Below, one piece after another: positions 10,398-22,687 of a stretch of 64,000 nucleotides of DNA. The number at the start of each line of letters is the position of its first letter. The first letter of the stretch is position 1. A model generated the notes under the pieces. The model had not been told where the DNA came from, made no database searches, and was given only the letters and a program-made list of their open reading frames with translations. The DNA lies in NCBI RefSeq assembly GCF_030272615.1, contig NC_081415.1, positions 267,271,425 to 267,335,424 of the forward strand, written 5' to 3'. Source of the DNA: Cryptomeria japonica (lineage: Eukaryota > Streptophyta > Pinopsida > Cupressales > Cupressaceae). A program made the translations under genes and the position numbers.

Positions 10398-13283
10398 TCA
10401 TGCATTGGCTAATCTCATAAAAAAATCATTGAAGTTCTGCTTCATCTGGGATAAAGCATTTTCCCATGATTCCAGTATGTTAGCAGTGTACTCAAATGTA
10501 GACATCAACTGGGAATGAAATTCTTCCATTGAGTCTAGTGTGCAGGTTTCAGGAGTAGCAAGAATAGCTTCTACATTGGTGTAGGCTCTCTGAAGAATGT
10601 CAATCCGTGAGGTGAGTTGACTCTTGAGCTCTTTTAGAGATCGAAATCTCTTAGCCTTCTCATTATCATTCTTGTTCAGTCTGTCATGCAAATCACCTAC
10701 AGACCGGTTAAAGGCATGAATGGAGTCCTGGAGTGGGACATATGCCTTGCATATCCATTCCATTTCTTGCTCTATTTCAATTTGACTCTTAGAAATATCA
10801 GAGTAAAAGAAAGAAACATTGGAGGTAGAGGCAAGATACTTTCCTCTAGATTCAATAGCTTTCTTCAACAGACTTCCATTATTAGATAGAGCCATTTTGC
10901 CACTTTCAATGTTCTTTGCCAATTTATCTCCATATTTCTTCTTGTGGCTCTTCTCAGCAGACATTTGAGCAGCATCTTAAAGCGACTTGATTTGATCAGA
11001 TGCATCAACAACTAACTGACCAAGTTTGCTAATGGGTGTAGGAAGATGTGCAACAGCTGTTTCCGGTAGTAAACCAAACAAAATTTCTACTGCATTCTGG
11101 ATTGTCTCTGCTTCAATCCTTTGCTCTTTTAGTCTCTTCTTGTGTGGTCGAGATTGCATAACATTAGCAATCTTCATCATTTCTGATGCACTCAAGGTGT
11201 TCATGTCAATGGGTCCTGAAATACAAAGAGTCATCATCATCATCTTCAAGTAGTTTCTGCTTCGCCGATTCAAGGGGTACACTCTTAATGATAGCTCTCT
11301 CTGTGTTCTACTCTATAGTTTCTCCAGGTAATTGAGTGACAACTTTCTTAGTAGACTCCTTTTGAGTATTTTCAATGACCGGTGGAGATTGGGGTTTCTC
11401 CAGTTGTTCTGTTGTCGGTTCATTATCCACTTTTAGTTGAACAGCTGATTGATCAACTAATGTAACCTGTACTTCAATGATTGTAGGAGGCTCCATATCT
11501 GGTGCAGTAATGTCTGTAGATAGGTCTACTGTATTCTAATCATCTTCATCAACAAGAATAATGGATTCATCCTTCTTCTTGATTGGATAGACTATGTCAG
11601 CTTGAACAATCTCCTCTTCATCCATTTCCGGTCGAGGAACATCATCTGTAGTATTATCCTTATTGCTAGAGTGGACAACCTCTTCCCTCTTTTTGATTAC
11701 ACAGGCTAGCTGATGTGTCTCAGACTCAATAACTGTCCTTTTTGCATTAAGAAGCTTCAATCTTCTCATTTTAAAATCAAAATATACTGACATTGTCAAA
11801 CCTATTTCTTCCTAATGTCTTCATTGTTCTCTCAAAAACTGTGTCAGGTTTGTAGGTAGCAATATCTATAGGTGTAGTTGCCTTCGGCACTACCTTTACC
11901 TTCTTGGGTGTTCTTCCGGTTGCTTTTTCCTTCTTTGGTTCTTCTTCAGATTATGTACCCTCAAACTCTGGTTGCAAAATCAATTTTTGATTTCTCTTCT
12001 TTGGTGCACTCTCCTTCTTTACATATACTTTAGGTGTTGGTTCCTTCTTGGTTAGGACACTCTGAGTCACCTTTGTGGTCTTTTTCACAGGAGATTTTTC
12101 ATCAGACTTCTTTTTCTTTCCTTTCACATTAGCTACAGGTGCAGTACCGGTTTCTGTTGGTGCAACTTGGACTGCCACAATGTCCAATTTTGCCTTCTTT
12201 TTATCTTTAGACGATGCTAACAGGGTATTAGCATAGCCAACCAGTAAATCATGATTAACCTCGTAGCTCATATCTTCCATCTCTCCCTCTCTAGGTTCAA
12301 TTGCTTGCATCAAGCAAAAGTCAGTGGTAACAATGAAGACTATGTCTTTTTCGAAGTGTTTTACCACATCTTCAGGTAACCTCATTCTCATGCTCATCTT
12401 TTTTCTGAAATTCATTAAAATACTTATTCACGGCAGCTGAAAAAGTATTCTTCACAGCCTTAATGTTGTTCTTGATCTGTGCAGTGACCGGTAGGTCTTT
12501 GGACCATTCAATATCTCCAATACCCGGTAGGAAGTTCTGAAAATAGAAAAATAATCCGGCTAATAGTTGACCATATTTGAACTTTTGAGTGTTGTTCTTA
12601 ATGGATTGCAAATTTTGAAATAATTGCACTCTGATGGCTTCACAGATATCATAATCTGCATTATCAACAATCATTCTATGTGTTGTGTGAATTGCTGCAG
12701 ATGGAACATTGTTAAGTCTACTGGAGTAGAATACCCAGTAGCCTATCACCATTGCTACTAGTTTCACTGTAGGGTCTCTAATATTGTTGATAGAAAAAGC
12801 ACGCTTATCAGATGTAGAACCGGTTAATTTGAAGACAGTATCCTTTGAAATTCTTCCTAGCACAGGAATTTCACTGGTTGAGAAATAACCCGTTATAGCC
12901 CTAATAGCTTCCTTGGTTATTGTATGAGTCCTTTCCAAATACATATTCTCTCCATGGACTCGACTTAAAATGATTCTTATGTGTTCTTCCTCAAAATCTT
13001 AAAGAAAATAGGCGGCATTATGAAAACCTTTTTCAAAAACACTAGCATATTTTGTTTCAATCTTTCCGCTCTTATCATAGAGTGATTTCAACTGTGTATA
13101 GATGTGTAGAGTTCCTAAATCTTCTATCTTGCAATCTATATAGCTGGACAAGTCACCTTTGACCACAACACCACTCGGGACTTGTGACAATGCATTATAA
13201 GACATAATTTGGTCTACCTTTAGAGCTTCCTCAGGCTCATCAGTGATCATTAACCTCTCTACAGACTTAGAAGTAGATGTCAT
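10398..13283 (-). pseudogene. Accessory ORF of the Copia element, unknown function
   Basis: An almost continuous minus-strand frame of roughly 960 codons replaces pol. The N-terminal ~300 residues (13283-12372) look globular, with phrases such as HTITKEAIRAITGYF and FKYGQLLAGLFFYFQ. A Lys-rich linker follows (about 12250-11950, repeated KK, KKEPTPK, KKESAPK), then an acidic stretch, then a C-terminal part (10398-10964) with coiled-coil character. In-frame stops are near 12999, 11951, 11536, 11308 and 10977, and frame changes near 12400 and 11800. I do not recognise a named family. The layout resembles the extra ORF of the LINE at 27841. Possible roles are RNA packaging or a captured host domain; neither is shown. 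Confidence 0.6.
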
Positions 13284-13732
13284 TCTAGATAAACAAGTTT
13301 CGAAGCGGTATACTCAAAGAAATACCTTGTTTCTTGCACGATGCTCCGTTTCTCGGTTGAAATGTCCAAATGCACACCCATCCACCTCTCTGCAACTTTC
13401 GATTCAACTTGATTCCTCTAATCACAAATCAATTCACCAATTGATACCAAGACAATCTTGTTCAGCTCTGCAATCACTTCAAATTTATTTCTCGAAAGAG
13501 TTAGGGTAAAAAAGATAAAGTAAAACTTGCTTTTGTCCCTTTTTACCAACTGTAATAAATGCTTGCACTTTAGGTTACAAACCCTAATTTCACCGCTTAA
13601 GTGAAATACCGGTTGATAACACGTCAACAAAAAGTCACCAAAATTCATAATTCAAAAGCTCTTTCCCGCTCATTTTACAAGGGGTCCGGAGATGTTTTAC
13701 CATTAAGCTCCCCTTAGCCGTGTTAAACAGGC

Positions 13733-15007
13733 TTACGTCACCGATGTTGGGTTCTCTTCACTGGGTGAAGAAACAGTTTCTTCTCCATGCAAGTCATCAC
13801 CTTTCTTTTTCCAAATCTGATTCATATCTTCTCTGGTTTCCTCAACATCAACTTTCTGCTTGCCTTTCTGATCCTTGAAAGAGTTGACCGGTTTGCTATT
13901 TCTTGATCTACAAAATTTTGCTACTAAGTGCCCCGGTTTGTTGCAGTGGTAACAAACCATACCAAATGATCTCCAGGGTCTTGCATTTCCTCTTCCTGTT
14001 CTTCTTTTGCAGTTCATAGCCACATGACCAAAGTTATTACAGAAGGTACAAACAACATTGTTACATTTTCCATCTCGAATGGACTAAACCGGTTGCCATA
14101 GGATCTTTGCCAGTTCAGGTTTACCCAGTTATCAAAGTTCCTTATCCGGTCACCATTTGGTCTAGGATGCATGTGTGGTACAGGATTGTTTGATCCATAT
14201 CTGCACTCAATATGTCTATGCCCATACATTCCACATGTGTAGCAATGACCTTCAAACTTTCTAGACACATACCTAGCATTAGTGTTGTAATTTGTATTTC
14301 TGTTAGGTTTGTCTCTACAAACATTTGCAGTATGACCAGGCTTATGACAAACAAAGCAGACAGGTTTAAAAACCTTCTTACCGGTAGTCTTATTGACTTT
14401 AGGAGCAGTTTTGTTCTTTGTACCGAAGGATTCACCTTTTTCAGTTGTACGAAAACCAAGTCCAGAGATATCACCCTTCATTCTCTATGATTGAATTTGT
14501 TCTTCCAGCATGGTAGAACTTTTGACGAACTTCTCCAATTTCTCATTGGCTTCAGTAAGCTTTTTGACAAGATCTTCATTATGCTTAGACAGGTTCTCTT
14601 TCAGAGACGATGCTAACTCAAGATCTAGCTTTAGGTTCTCTTTTTCTTCAGTTTCAGCAATCAAGTTCTCATGCATAGTGTCTTTTTCCTGTTTGATCTT
14701 TATAATCTCTTACCTCGATAAGATCTTCAGCAGCTCTTTTGGCTTCCAGTTCCTGAATCATGCAGATAGTGAGACCTTCTAGCTGTCTCCTTAGATTCAG
14801 TTTCTCACCGTTCACCTTTTCAACTTCATCTACTAAAGATTCAATATTGGCTTCATCTAAAGAACTATTATCAGATATTTCTAACAGTTTTTCAGATAGC
14901 TCTCTCCTTTTGACTTGAAAAGCTTTTAGTTTGCCCCTAAGGGATTCAACTTCATTTCTACTAGCTTCTAGCTCTCTAGCCATCTCGAAGTAGCTCCTAT
15001 CCCCCAT
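13733..15007 (-). pseudogene. Gag-like protein with coiled coil and four zinc knuckles
   Basis: The likely start is MGDRSYFEMARELEASRNEV at 15007, just inside the primer site. The first ~170 residues are heptad-rich coiled coil. Next comes a KFVKSSTMLEEQIQSQ-like stretch, which in plant Copia Gag precedes the nucleocapsid. Zinc knuckles follow: CFVCHKPGHTANVC, CYTCGMYGHRHIEC, a CNNFGHVAMNC-type one, and CYHCNKPGHLVAKFC with one extra residue. The capsid-like UBN2 domain of ordinary Copia Gag is missing. One in-frame stop (about 14485) and two frameshifts (about 14672 and 14018) break this copy. It probably bound element RNA inside particles supplied by a helper element. Confidence 0.8.
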
Positions 15008-15054
15008 AGTAGTTTCAAGACTCCCTTCTAAGCGGTTAGGCTTCAAAGAAGTTA

Positions 15055-15068
15055 GGCTCCGATACCAA
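15055..15068 (-). other. Primer-binding site (tRNA-Met type) of the non-autonomous Copia
   Basis: Read on the minus strand, TTGGTATCGGAGCC starts one base after the 5' LTR end. It matches the usual plant Copia primer site TGGTATCAGAGC with one change. Confidence 0.88.
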
Positions 15069-15069
15069 T

Positions 15070-16173
15070 TGATGGACTTGAAAAGCATTGAGAGGGGGGG
15101 GTGAATCAGTGACACCAAATAAAACACTACTTCAAACAATAACCAGTAGATGAACTTAATCAAGCATTTAAACAAAATACATGCTATCCAAAAGGATATA
15201 ATAGCATCCACAAAAAGTAAAGCATCCACCATAACACAAGTGTTTATACATGGAAAACCCAAATAGGTAAAAACCACGGTGAGATGGAACTCACAAGTTA
15301 ACTATCTGTAGTAATAGATAACTGACCGGTTAAGGTCTTACAAAGTGCTCTGCTAGGAGCGAATCTTGTTAGAGATCCCAAGCTTGATTAGAAGCTTATA
15401 CCCTGTTACGAGTACTACCCTGTTAGGAGTAACCTCGCTAGAGGATTTGAGAATCCAAACTAATGGATCACCTTGTTAGAGGATTTGTACAATGAAGCTT
15501 GTTAGAGCTTACCCGGTTAGGGGATTTGATTCTGTTGTAATGATTAGAGAACAACAAGAATGGTTTGATCTGTTCTGAGTAGCACAATACTTGCTTGATC
15601 AGATCATTCTAAGTACATTCAACACTACTCTTCATCTTAACACTTATCGCTCTTCAACAAAAGCTTTCACTCTTTATGCATATCAGTATTCGCATAATCT
15701 CCTCTCTATCACTATATATTTCAAATGATTCACTAAGATGTCTTAATATAGACATTCAAATCTTATGTTGGCCTAAGTAAATCAAAACACAATTTCCTAG
15801 GTGCAATGTATCTAGACAAGTAATCATAACTCATCACAAAAATGACCATCAAGAAGTCGGTGCTGATAACTCATCACAAAATCAAATACCGGTTGGAACA
15901 AAACATGTGATCCGTTGTCTTGGAATCTTTCGCTTGATCTCCATCTTCATCTTCATCTTCATTTTGATGTCGACTTAGTGTAGCCACAGGTTATCTCTTA
16001 AGCACATACTGGTTCACACAGAGTACCAGTTAGAGATAAACCTTAAACATACCGGTTGACAGTGTAAACCAATTGAAGTTACACCGGTAGTCAATGTAAT
16101 CATATGTGTGTGTGAGAGTGTTTCATCAATGACAACAAGTGATGAATACAATACAATCATCATCAAGCCAACA
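15070..16173 (-). repeat. 5' LTR of the non-autonomous Copia element
   Basis: This copy matches 9006-10125, begins TGTTGGCTTGATG on the minus strand and ends against the primer site. It lacks about 21 bp near 15890 that the other LTR has. It should hold the promoter for the element RNA; no clear TATA box was picked out. Confidence 0.92.
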
Positions 16174-16178
16174 AGATC

Positions 16179-16683
16179 CAAGCAATCATTTGTGGTTTTC
16201 TCCCAAAGGGTTTCCACGTAAATCTTGTGTTTCCTAGTCACTAGATTTTGTGTGGATGCTTTATTGTGGTTGTTGAATTTTAATAAGTAAAGGATTGTGT
16301 TATACTGATTCACACACCACCCCCCCCAACTTCTCAATATAATCGTGTTCTCCTAAGGCCTTTCTTTTGTCCACCCTCTTTTATTACAAGGATACACCTC
16401 ATAAAATTCCATTATCCTTTCAGATTATTTTGACTTTTGTTTTCTTCATTTTCCACACATTCTTAATAGTGACTACCTCTACAATTATAGATTTGAGATG
16501 AGGTATTCCCTTGCCTCCCAACCTTGATCATTTTTTACATGCATACTTTCTTGCACTTCAGAGCTTATTTAATCAGAGAAATCCTCATTACATTCACACA
16601 TTATTATATACACATACTATTATCTATAATCTCATAGTTTTCTTACGTAAGATCTTGATTATACATTCTTCACTATGAAACTC
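16179..16683. other. Remnant of an older LTR, target of the Copia insertion
   Basis: The phrase TTCCACGTAAATCTTGTGT and a C-rich run at 16318-16328 are of the kind found near Copia LTR ends. Joined to the sequence left of 9006, the pieces read as one leader interrupted by the Copia element. The boundaries cannot be fixed. No gene is visible. Confidence 0.4.
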
Positions 16684-18397
16684 TGTAATGTCCCCATTTT
16701 GCGAGCATCAGAGTTTGTAAGAATTAGACTATCATTTGACCCTCGTAGGCTAATAATTATTGATAGAGGGCCTCGTGTGGCAGTTACTTGGTGATTAGAG
16801 ACATTACTCTTCAGCTGGATTCAGGTTTTGGCCTTTGCACAGGTTTTTTGACTCAGATTGGCACACTTACTATTTATAGTAAGTTACTATTCAGGGTTTC
16901 TATTTTTAGACAAGCATCCAATCACATGGAGAACAAGGAGAGTCGACTCCTGGCTCAGATGGTTTAGCAATCAAACAAGTACATCAAGAGATATTAAAGT
17001 TTAAGTGACTTAAGTGATTTATTTAATATTTTAATATTATTATAAAGTTCTAAAGTAACTTTATAATAATAAAGTCACTTTAATATAATAAGTTCGTTAA
17101 GTGAATAATTTAATGTGGGAATAAATCTTTTATCCCACATTGGCCAGGAAGGTGTTTGAGCTCTCTTAAGGAAAGAATAAAAGGAAAGGCAAGAGTTCAT
17201 TCTCGGCATCCAGTTGATGAATAGTATTTTGATTGATTTTTATTGTGGAGCCTAGGGCTTTCGCAATTTTCTTCTTTGATCATAGGAAACGGAAACTTCC
17301 TATTGATAGCAATTTTAAAGGTGTGAAATAACACCTGAATTATTGCAGTTGTGGGAAAGAATACTTCAGTTCTTTCATTTGTGCAAATTGGTGGAGTTTT
17401 CTACAAGGGTTTGAAGTTTATTGTTGAAGAACATTTATAGTTGGTTGTGAATCATCCTTCTTTGGCACATGGAGTTATATCATTCTTGTTGGGAGAGATT
17501 ATCAACAAATTATTCAAGGTTTTAAGAGCAGATTGCAAGTTTGTGCTTGCTGCTACAGTGCGCGTGAACAATGCGCATGAACAGTGCGCGTGAACAGCGC
17601 CGCGCTACAGTATTTGTGCAAGTTTCTTCATCCACTACTATAGTACTCGCGTGAATAGTACCCGCGTGAATAGTGCCGCGCTACAGTGATGCGTGAATAG
17701 TAAAATCGCTACAATATATTGCATCTTAGTTGAGTCTACTCAAGGGTTCTTCAAGGGTTTTAATTGCTGCTCATTTCCAGATTAGTTGCTGCTGTCATGA
17801 CATTGAAATTTGGGCAGAATTTATAATTGTTGGAGGCCGTACTATAGCAGCAGCAGCCACACATGTTGCTTCACAATTTACATGGTATTTGAGTTGCTAC
17901 ATTACCCACAACGTAGGCGCTTCATTGGATCAGGTTCTCTTGCATTTAATTTCAGTATTTAATAGACATTCGAAGTTGGTTGTATGCTGCCATTGTATTC
18001 AGACCTGGGTATTTTGTTTCATATCATATTCAGCTGTCAGCCAAGAGTCTTGGCCCTTTCATATCTGTGGTAATTGGGACATCAATAAAAAGGAGTTGCA
18101 TATGATATATTTGTAGTATTTATTTCAGTTTGCAAGATAACTGTTTGTCTTAATGTCCCTAGCTGAAAGTCAACATTTCATAATAGGAATTGCATGGCAA
18201 ATGTTCGATAAAATGCTTATGGCTGTAGCTCTCATTTCCATACTCTAGTTTGCAGCATATGTTATTTGTACTTTCTTTATTCCTTGGTGAAACATCATTG
18301 AAAACTCAAGCAAAACCCAAACACTGAAAACATTGAAAAATCAAACAAAGGCAGAAAATTGTGGTTGGTTAGAGTCCACCAGGTGTGGGTTCTTACA
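16684..18397 (+). mobile_element. Solo LTR, 1714 bp, with exact 5-bp target duplication
   Basis: The sequence starts TGTAATGTCCCC and ends GGTTCTTACA, so its tips form the short inverted repeat TGTAA/TTACA. AACTC stands immediately before (16679-16683) and after (18398-18402). There is no internal region, so it is the product of LTR-LTR recombination. The style fits a Ty3-type LTR. A GC-rich stretch at 17558-17715 repeats GCGTGAACAGTG and GCGTGAATAGT phrases with many CpGs. The frame at 17730-18116 has no recognisable domain and I do not count it as a gene. Confidence 0.85.
17558..17715 (+). repeat. CpG-rich short repeats within the solo LTR
   Basis: Variants of GTGCGCGTGAACA, GCGTGAATAGTA and GCCGCGCTACAGT alternate about ten times. 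The surroundings are AT-rich. The region probably belongs to the LTR leader. Confidence 0.7.
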
Positions 18398-18402
18398 AAC
18401 TC

Positions 18403-21380
18403 CTCTATAAACATTCAATAGGTTTTAGAATATTCCAATGGTAAGAAAGAAAATAAAATTTCAATGGCCTTTCTCCATTACCTTATTTTGTTATATAAGA
18501 CTTTGCATCAAAATATAAATGTCCTACAATTTTCATCATTAGATCCACTAGATCCTTTCTAGCTAAGTAGAAAAAAAATTGCTAGCTTGGATTGTACTCA
18601 ACTTTTTCCAAAGCGTCTTTCAGACCACCTTATTACTTGTCCTATTTTAGGTTTCTGGTCAGGTTTGAATATCTAAAGTATAAGGAACCAGTCAGTTCAT
18701 TTCTCTGTCCTCCCTTTAATTCACTACTGGTTTGAAATCCTTGAAATAAATTAGATGGGCCATTAATACCCTTTGCAAGTCAAGACTTAAACCTGCCATT
18801 GATTCCATTGTGTTCTATACACTAGCATATTCGTGGTGCAATTATTATCCCACGTTGTTCACATGAAAAACTTTTTGATTGCTTATAAAGATAATTTATA
18901 TTACAATGAATTGCACAAGGAAAAGTCTGCTCAAGCAACCGGTTAAGTGAAGAACCCCTGTATTTTAGAATGATTGCAATATAAATGGATGACAAATGGA
19001 AAAAAGTAAGTGGTTGGTACAAGAAGAGGTTGGATCTTGAAGGACTATTGGATGGTAAGCCAATCAACAGCTACAAAAGCTTGTTATTCCTCATTGAAAG
19101 TAGTTAAATGATGATAAAAGTCTTGAATGATCATTAGATCATTACTAATTAGCTCTTCAATGTTCAAAATTTCCCTTCTCTCTCAAATCTGACAATCAAT
19201 TGAAAATGCAAGGAAGGTCACAAAATACCATTCAATTATTCATGACTTACAACTCTCATTCACTCTCTCCTCAATGAAAGTACAAGATTTTCACAGAAGC
19301 AAACTTACAGCTGGGACTGGTCAATAGTGAATATTTAATTTCCTTAAGTAGCCCCCAAACTGCAGCTCTATGACACATTCATATCTTTCACCATCATTGC
19401 ACTAAGATCTATGGTCAAGATCAAATCTCAAGACTCACTTCATATTGTAGAATAAAATGAGGATGGGTGTCAAAGGGCCATGAGATGATATGTGATTCAA
19501 AGCTGTAAAGGATCTTCACCCTAAGAAGGTAAAGGGATTAAAAAGGTGGTGATCACAAATATCATTCAATCATTCATGACCAGTGGCAGCAAAGGTCCTT
19601 CCGTCCTCATAAAAGCAAGAAACTTAAGGCATGCACAAAAAAGATAGCCAATTTAAGGCTGATATCTGACCTCATCTTCAGATTTCATAGGCAAATAAAG
19701 AAGATGAAAGAATTTTCAAACATTAAATATTGGCAACTCTTATCGATTCCTTCATTTCCACAGAATACATGAAATAAAGGTGTCAGATGTTGGTTTTGAA
19801 GGATTTATGCTTTCAAAAGCTTAAACACAAATGTTATCAGAAACCTTCTTGGTCTGACAGCAATCCTTTGGTTCATTTACATGGGATTTGCAAATTCCTA
19901 TAATTTATTGCAAGGGTTGAAAAAAAAAATTGCTCACCCAGGTTTACACCACACTAAGTCATATGTGCCCATTCAATCTCTATGGGATTGTAAAAATATG
20001 ACACACATTCAACACTGTTATATAGAGCATGATTTCTCCAAGAGCAAGCAACATGGCCAGCTCAATCCATCATGCAATGCCTCTTCACAAATCATCAGCA
20101 AAATGATATCATTAGATGCATTAATTTTTAGTAAAAGACTCCTAGCAAATAAATCCACACTTCAACCATATAACATCTAGTCAATATGGCCTCAATTAAT
20201 TACCACTTCAGTTTCTGGTGATCCTGTTAATCATTTACCAGATAACAGACGATTAATGGATGACGGTAATTAAGGGGTTTAGGATAACAACATGAGGAAC
20301 TGGGTCTTTGCTAACCTCTAAGCATTTGCACCTGGCTATCCAACGCTTGAATGAACCACTTCATGCCATGAAACAGAGGCCATACAATTACACGACACTA
20401 GACCTTATCTAATCCATGGTGCACGCTACCATGCAAAAGTGAGGTTTACATTACTAATAAACCAGTCAAGTTGTTCTCCTAGAATATCATATGACTTCTT
20501 GAATTTCCTCTATAACTTTTCCTGAGGGATTTTTTCATATGGTTCTTTTTCCTGGATGCGTTCACTTTATGGTTTTAAAGATCATGCTATCTATAGTTTT
20601 ATTCACCTTTTGGGGGTCATAATTCATTAAGAGTGATAATGACTTGAATGTAGATTGTGACAGCTCCTAATTATGTTGAGATCCCCTTGAATGGACTTTC
20701 TGATTTGAGATATTTTAATGACTATAATAAACACTGCTTCAAGCATGCAAAACTTTAACTGGAGTTTTCTTTTAATAAATATTGATCAGTGAGCAAAGCT
20801 TTCCATTTGATACAATAGGAAAGACAGATACCAAATTCTAGTATGTACTGAAATTGAAGAATATCTAACAGCATTTGCAAATTTTGGAGAAAATATTAAA
20901 TCTAGTTATAACTTATGCAAAAATATGGATATTTTATCCATTAGTGAACACTGAATATAGTTAGAAAAAGTACAAAGTTTTTACTTGGTCTTCAAGCAAG
21001 CTAGTGACTTATTGTTTTCATTCCTAATAGAGGCAAGTAATCCAGATGTTCCAAGAGGAAATTTTTTAATATAGTGAATTACTACTTTCAAATTGATCAT
21101 GCTAATTGGTGTATTATTTATCATGCTCATTGGGAGCTCACTTTTCCAAATTTTGTCTAGTATTTTCTACTAATCAAGCATTTATAGAAACCAAGGACCA
21201 CTTAAGAATTCTAACTCAAAAATGAAGTACTAAACAAGAATAAAGAAGAATCCAATGAGAAAATTTATAAAAAGAATGACAAAACTGGCTTGCATGGAAT
21301 ATTCCAATATTTCAAGGTGAGTTTTCAAGTTGTAGCTAAAATTAATAAACCATAAACTATAACAAAGTTTTATAGCTCAC
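18403..21380. other. Intronic sequence of the DUF1365 gene, no feature found
   Basis: About 3 kb of ordinary AT-rich sequence lies between the solo LTR and exon 2. I looked on the minus strand for the next DUF1365 exon and found none. No transposon ends or domains were recognised. Short frames such as 19881-20180 look random. Confidence 0.5.
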
Positions 21381-21492
21381 CTCAGCAATGCATTTTCTGA
21401 GAAATTTAATGGTTCCTTCTACATCATAGCAGTAATAAACACTTAGAGGATTCTGTTCATATCCAACACTTGTAGGCATTGTAAGGAGATAT
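21381..21492 (-). CDS. DUF1365-family gene, exon 2
   Basis: On the minus strand a TTGCAG acceptor precedes this 112-bp exon and a GTGAGC donor follows it. Completing the split codon from exon 1 (GT + A), it encodes a conserved DUF1365 block with SVGYEQNPLSVYYCYD in its middle and FLRKCIAE at the end. It continues exactly where exon 1 stops, and the frame ends in phase 0. In plant homologues the next residues start with a TPWGERV-like block; that exon was not found in this window. The function of plant DUF1365 proteins is not established. In bacteria the family often sits beside cyclopropane fatty acid synthase genes. Confidence 0.88.
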
Positions 21493-22039
21493 CTGCAAGA
21501 TAATTTTTGGTTTTTGTTATGATTACCAAACTTGTTTCATGGAACCTTGCAAATTTTTAATTGAAATATGAAGAAAAAATAACAGTTGTGCAGGCATGAG
21601 GCTGGTTCAAATCAAAATATTTAGTCCCTTGAAACAAAATGAAGCTATGAAACCAGATTAATACTACTAAATAAAATGTCTTGAAATGACAACTGGATTT
21701 TCTTCAATTTTTTATTTTTTTTGGCATGATCAAGATTTTCATTTTGTCTGGTAGCCATAAACATTGAAGAGTGCAAAGGTGCCATTAGCAGCCAAGTCCC
21801 ACACTCCAGTAAGAAACTGAAAATGCTATTCCAGAGATGGTGACCAAAGTGAACTTACTTTGATCTGTCTAATTGGCCACCATGAGAATCATGATGAAAA
21901 TGGCATTAATAGCTGCCTCCATTGTGCAAGTTCAGTTGATCTCTCAAAGGGAGGGAGAAGTTAAGCTTCAAAAGAGACTTCCAGATTACTGACCACATTT
22001 TTACACTTGGCAATTGTTGAGGAAACTCCACATCAATCT

Positions 22040-22395
22040 TCTAAAGCATTCTGCTGTTTTGTAGGCTTTAGGAAGGCCTTTAATTCTGTTCCAGGACATT
22101 TAACTTTCCAAGAGGCTGCATGATGTTGGTATTTCAAAATTCCATTATGACATTATTAAAAATAGTCCTTGGCAAATCCTGGAACTTTTTGTGGTCTATC
22201 TGATTTTGTTCATGCTAAATATGGTATCAAACAAAACTGTCCTCTATTGTCAATCCATTTTGGTATTTGAGCTGATAAGCTTGAAGAATTTATTGGGCAG
22301 CATACTCGTGTAGACAATGGTTGTTAATAAAATTATGTTTTAACTAATATATTGTTTTTTGAAATGTGGACCTCCTCTCTCACTCTCCTAATTCT
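22040..22395 (+). pseudogene. LINE reverse transcriptase remnant (RTE-like)
   Basis: Broken plus-strand frames give FRKAFNSVPG and, about 60 residues on, YGIKQNCPLL followed by ADKLEEFIGQ. These match the DF-KAFD and G-KQGCPLSP...DELEEF blocks of non-LTR reverse transcriptase in their proper order. The catalytic Tyr-x-Asp-Asp block is not visible. The piece is old and non-functional. Confidence 0.65.
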
Positions 22396-22687
22396 TTGCC
22401 AACGATGTTATGATCCTAATATGATATATTCCTAAGTATAATAAGGATAACAATTGTGGCATGCTTAATCCTGACATAAATATTAGTTAATACACTAATC
22501 CTTCTTAATTAGGATGAAAGTCCCTACATAATTAAGCCTAAAAATAATGAAGAGAACTCTATCCAAAATCATTGTATCACCAAATATTGAATTCATATAT
22601 TGTTATCTGACTATTGGAGGTCACCCCCTCAAAGTGATATGCTATATTTCTGATTTTTACAAATATTTCCAACAAATTCATCACAAG

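Larger units (their letters stand above)
9006..16173 (-). mobile_element. Complete non-autonomous Copia-type LTR element, no pol
   Basis: Two near-identical LTRs (9006-10125 and 15070-16173) face a shared interior of about 4.9 kb. On the minus strand the order is 5' LTR, tRNA-Met-type primer site, gag-like ORF, long accessory ORF, polypurine tract, 3' LTR. The flanking 5-mers are AGATT (9001-9005) and AGATC (16174-16178), a target duplication with one change. No protease, integrase, reverse transcriptase or RNase H can be found in any frame. The element must therefore borrow enzymes. Its primer site and polypurine tract match those of the pol-bearing Copia at 36495. The LTRs are very similar by eye but differ by small changes and a ~21-bp deletion, so the insertion is fairly young. 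Confidence 0.9.

Noticed and set aside
16403-21380. Third exon of the DUF1365 gene
   Set aside because: I searched the minus strand for the expected TPWGERV and SPFMDM-type blocks in this stretch and found nothing convincing.
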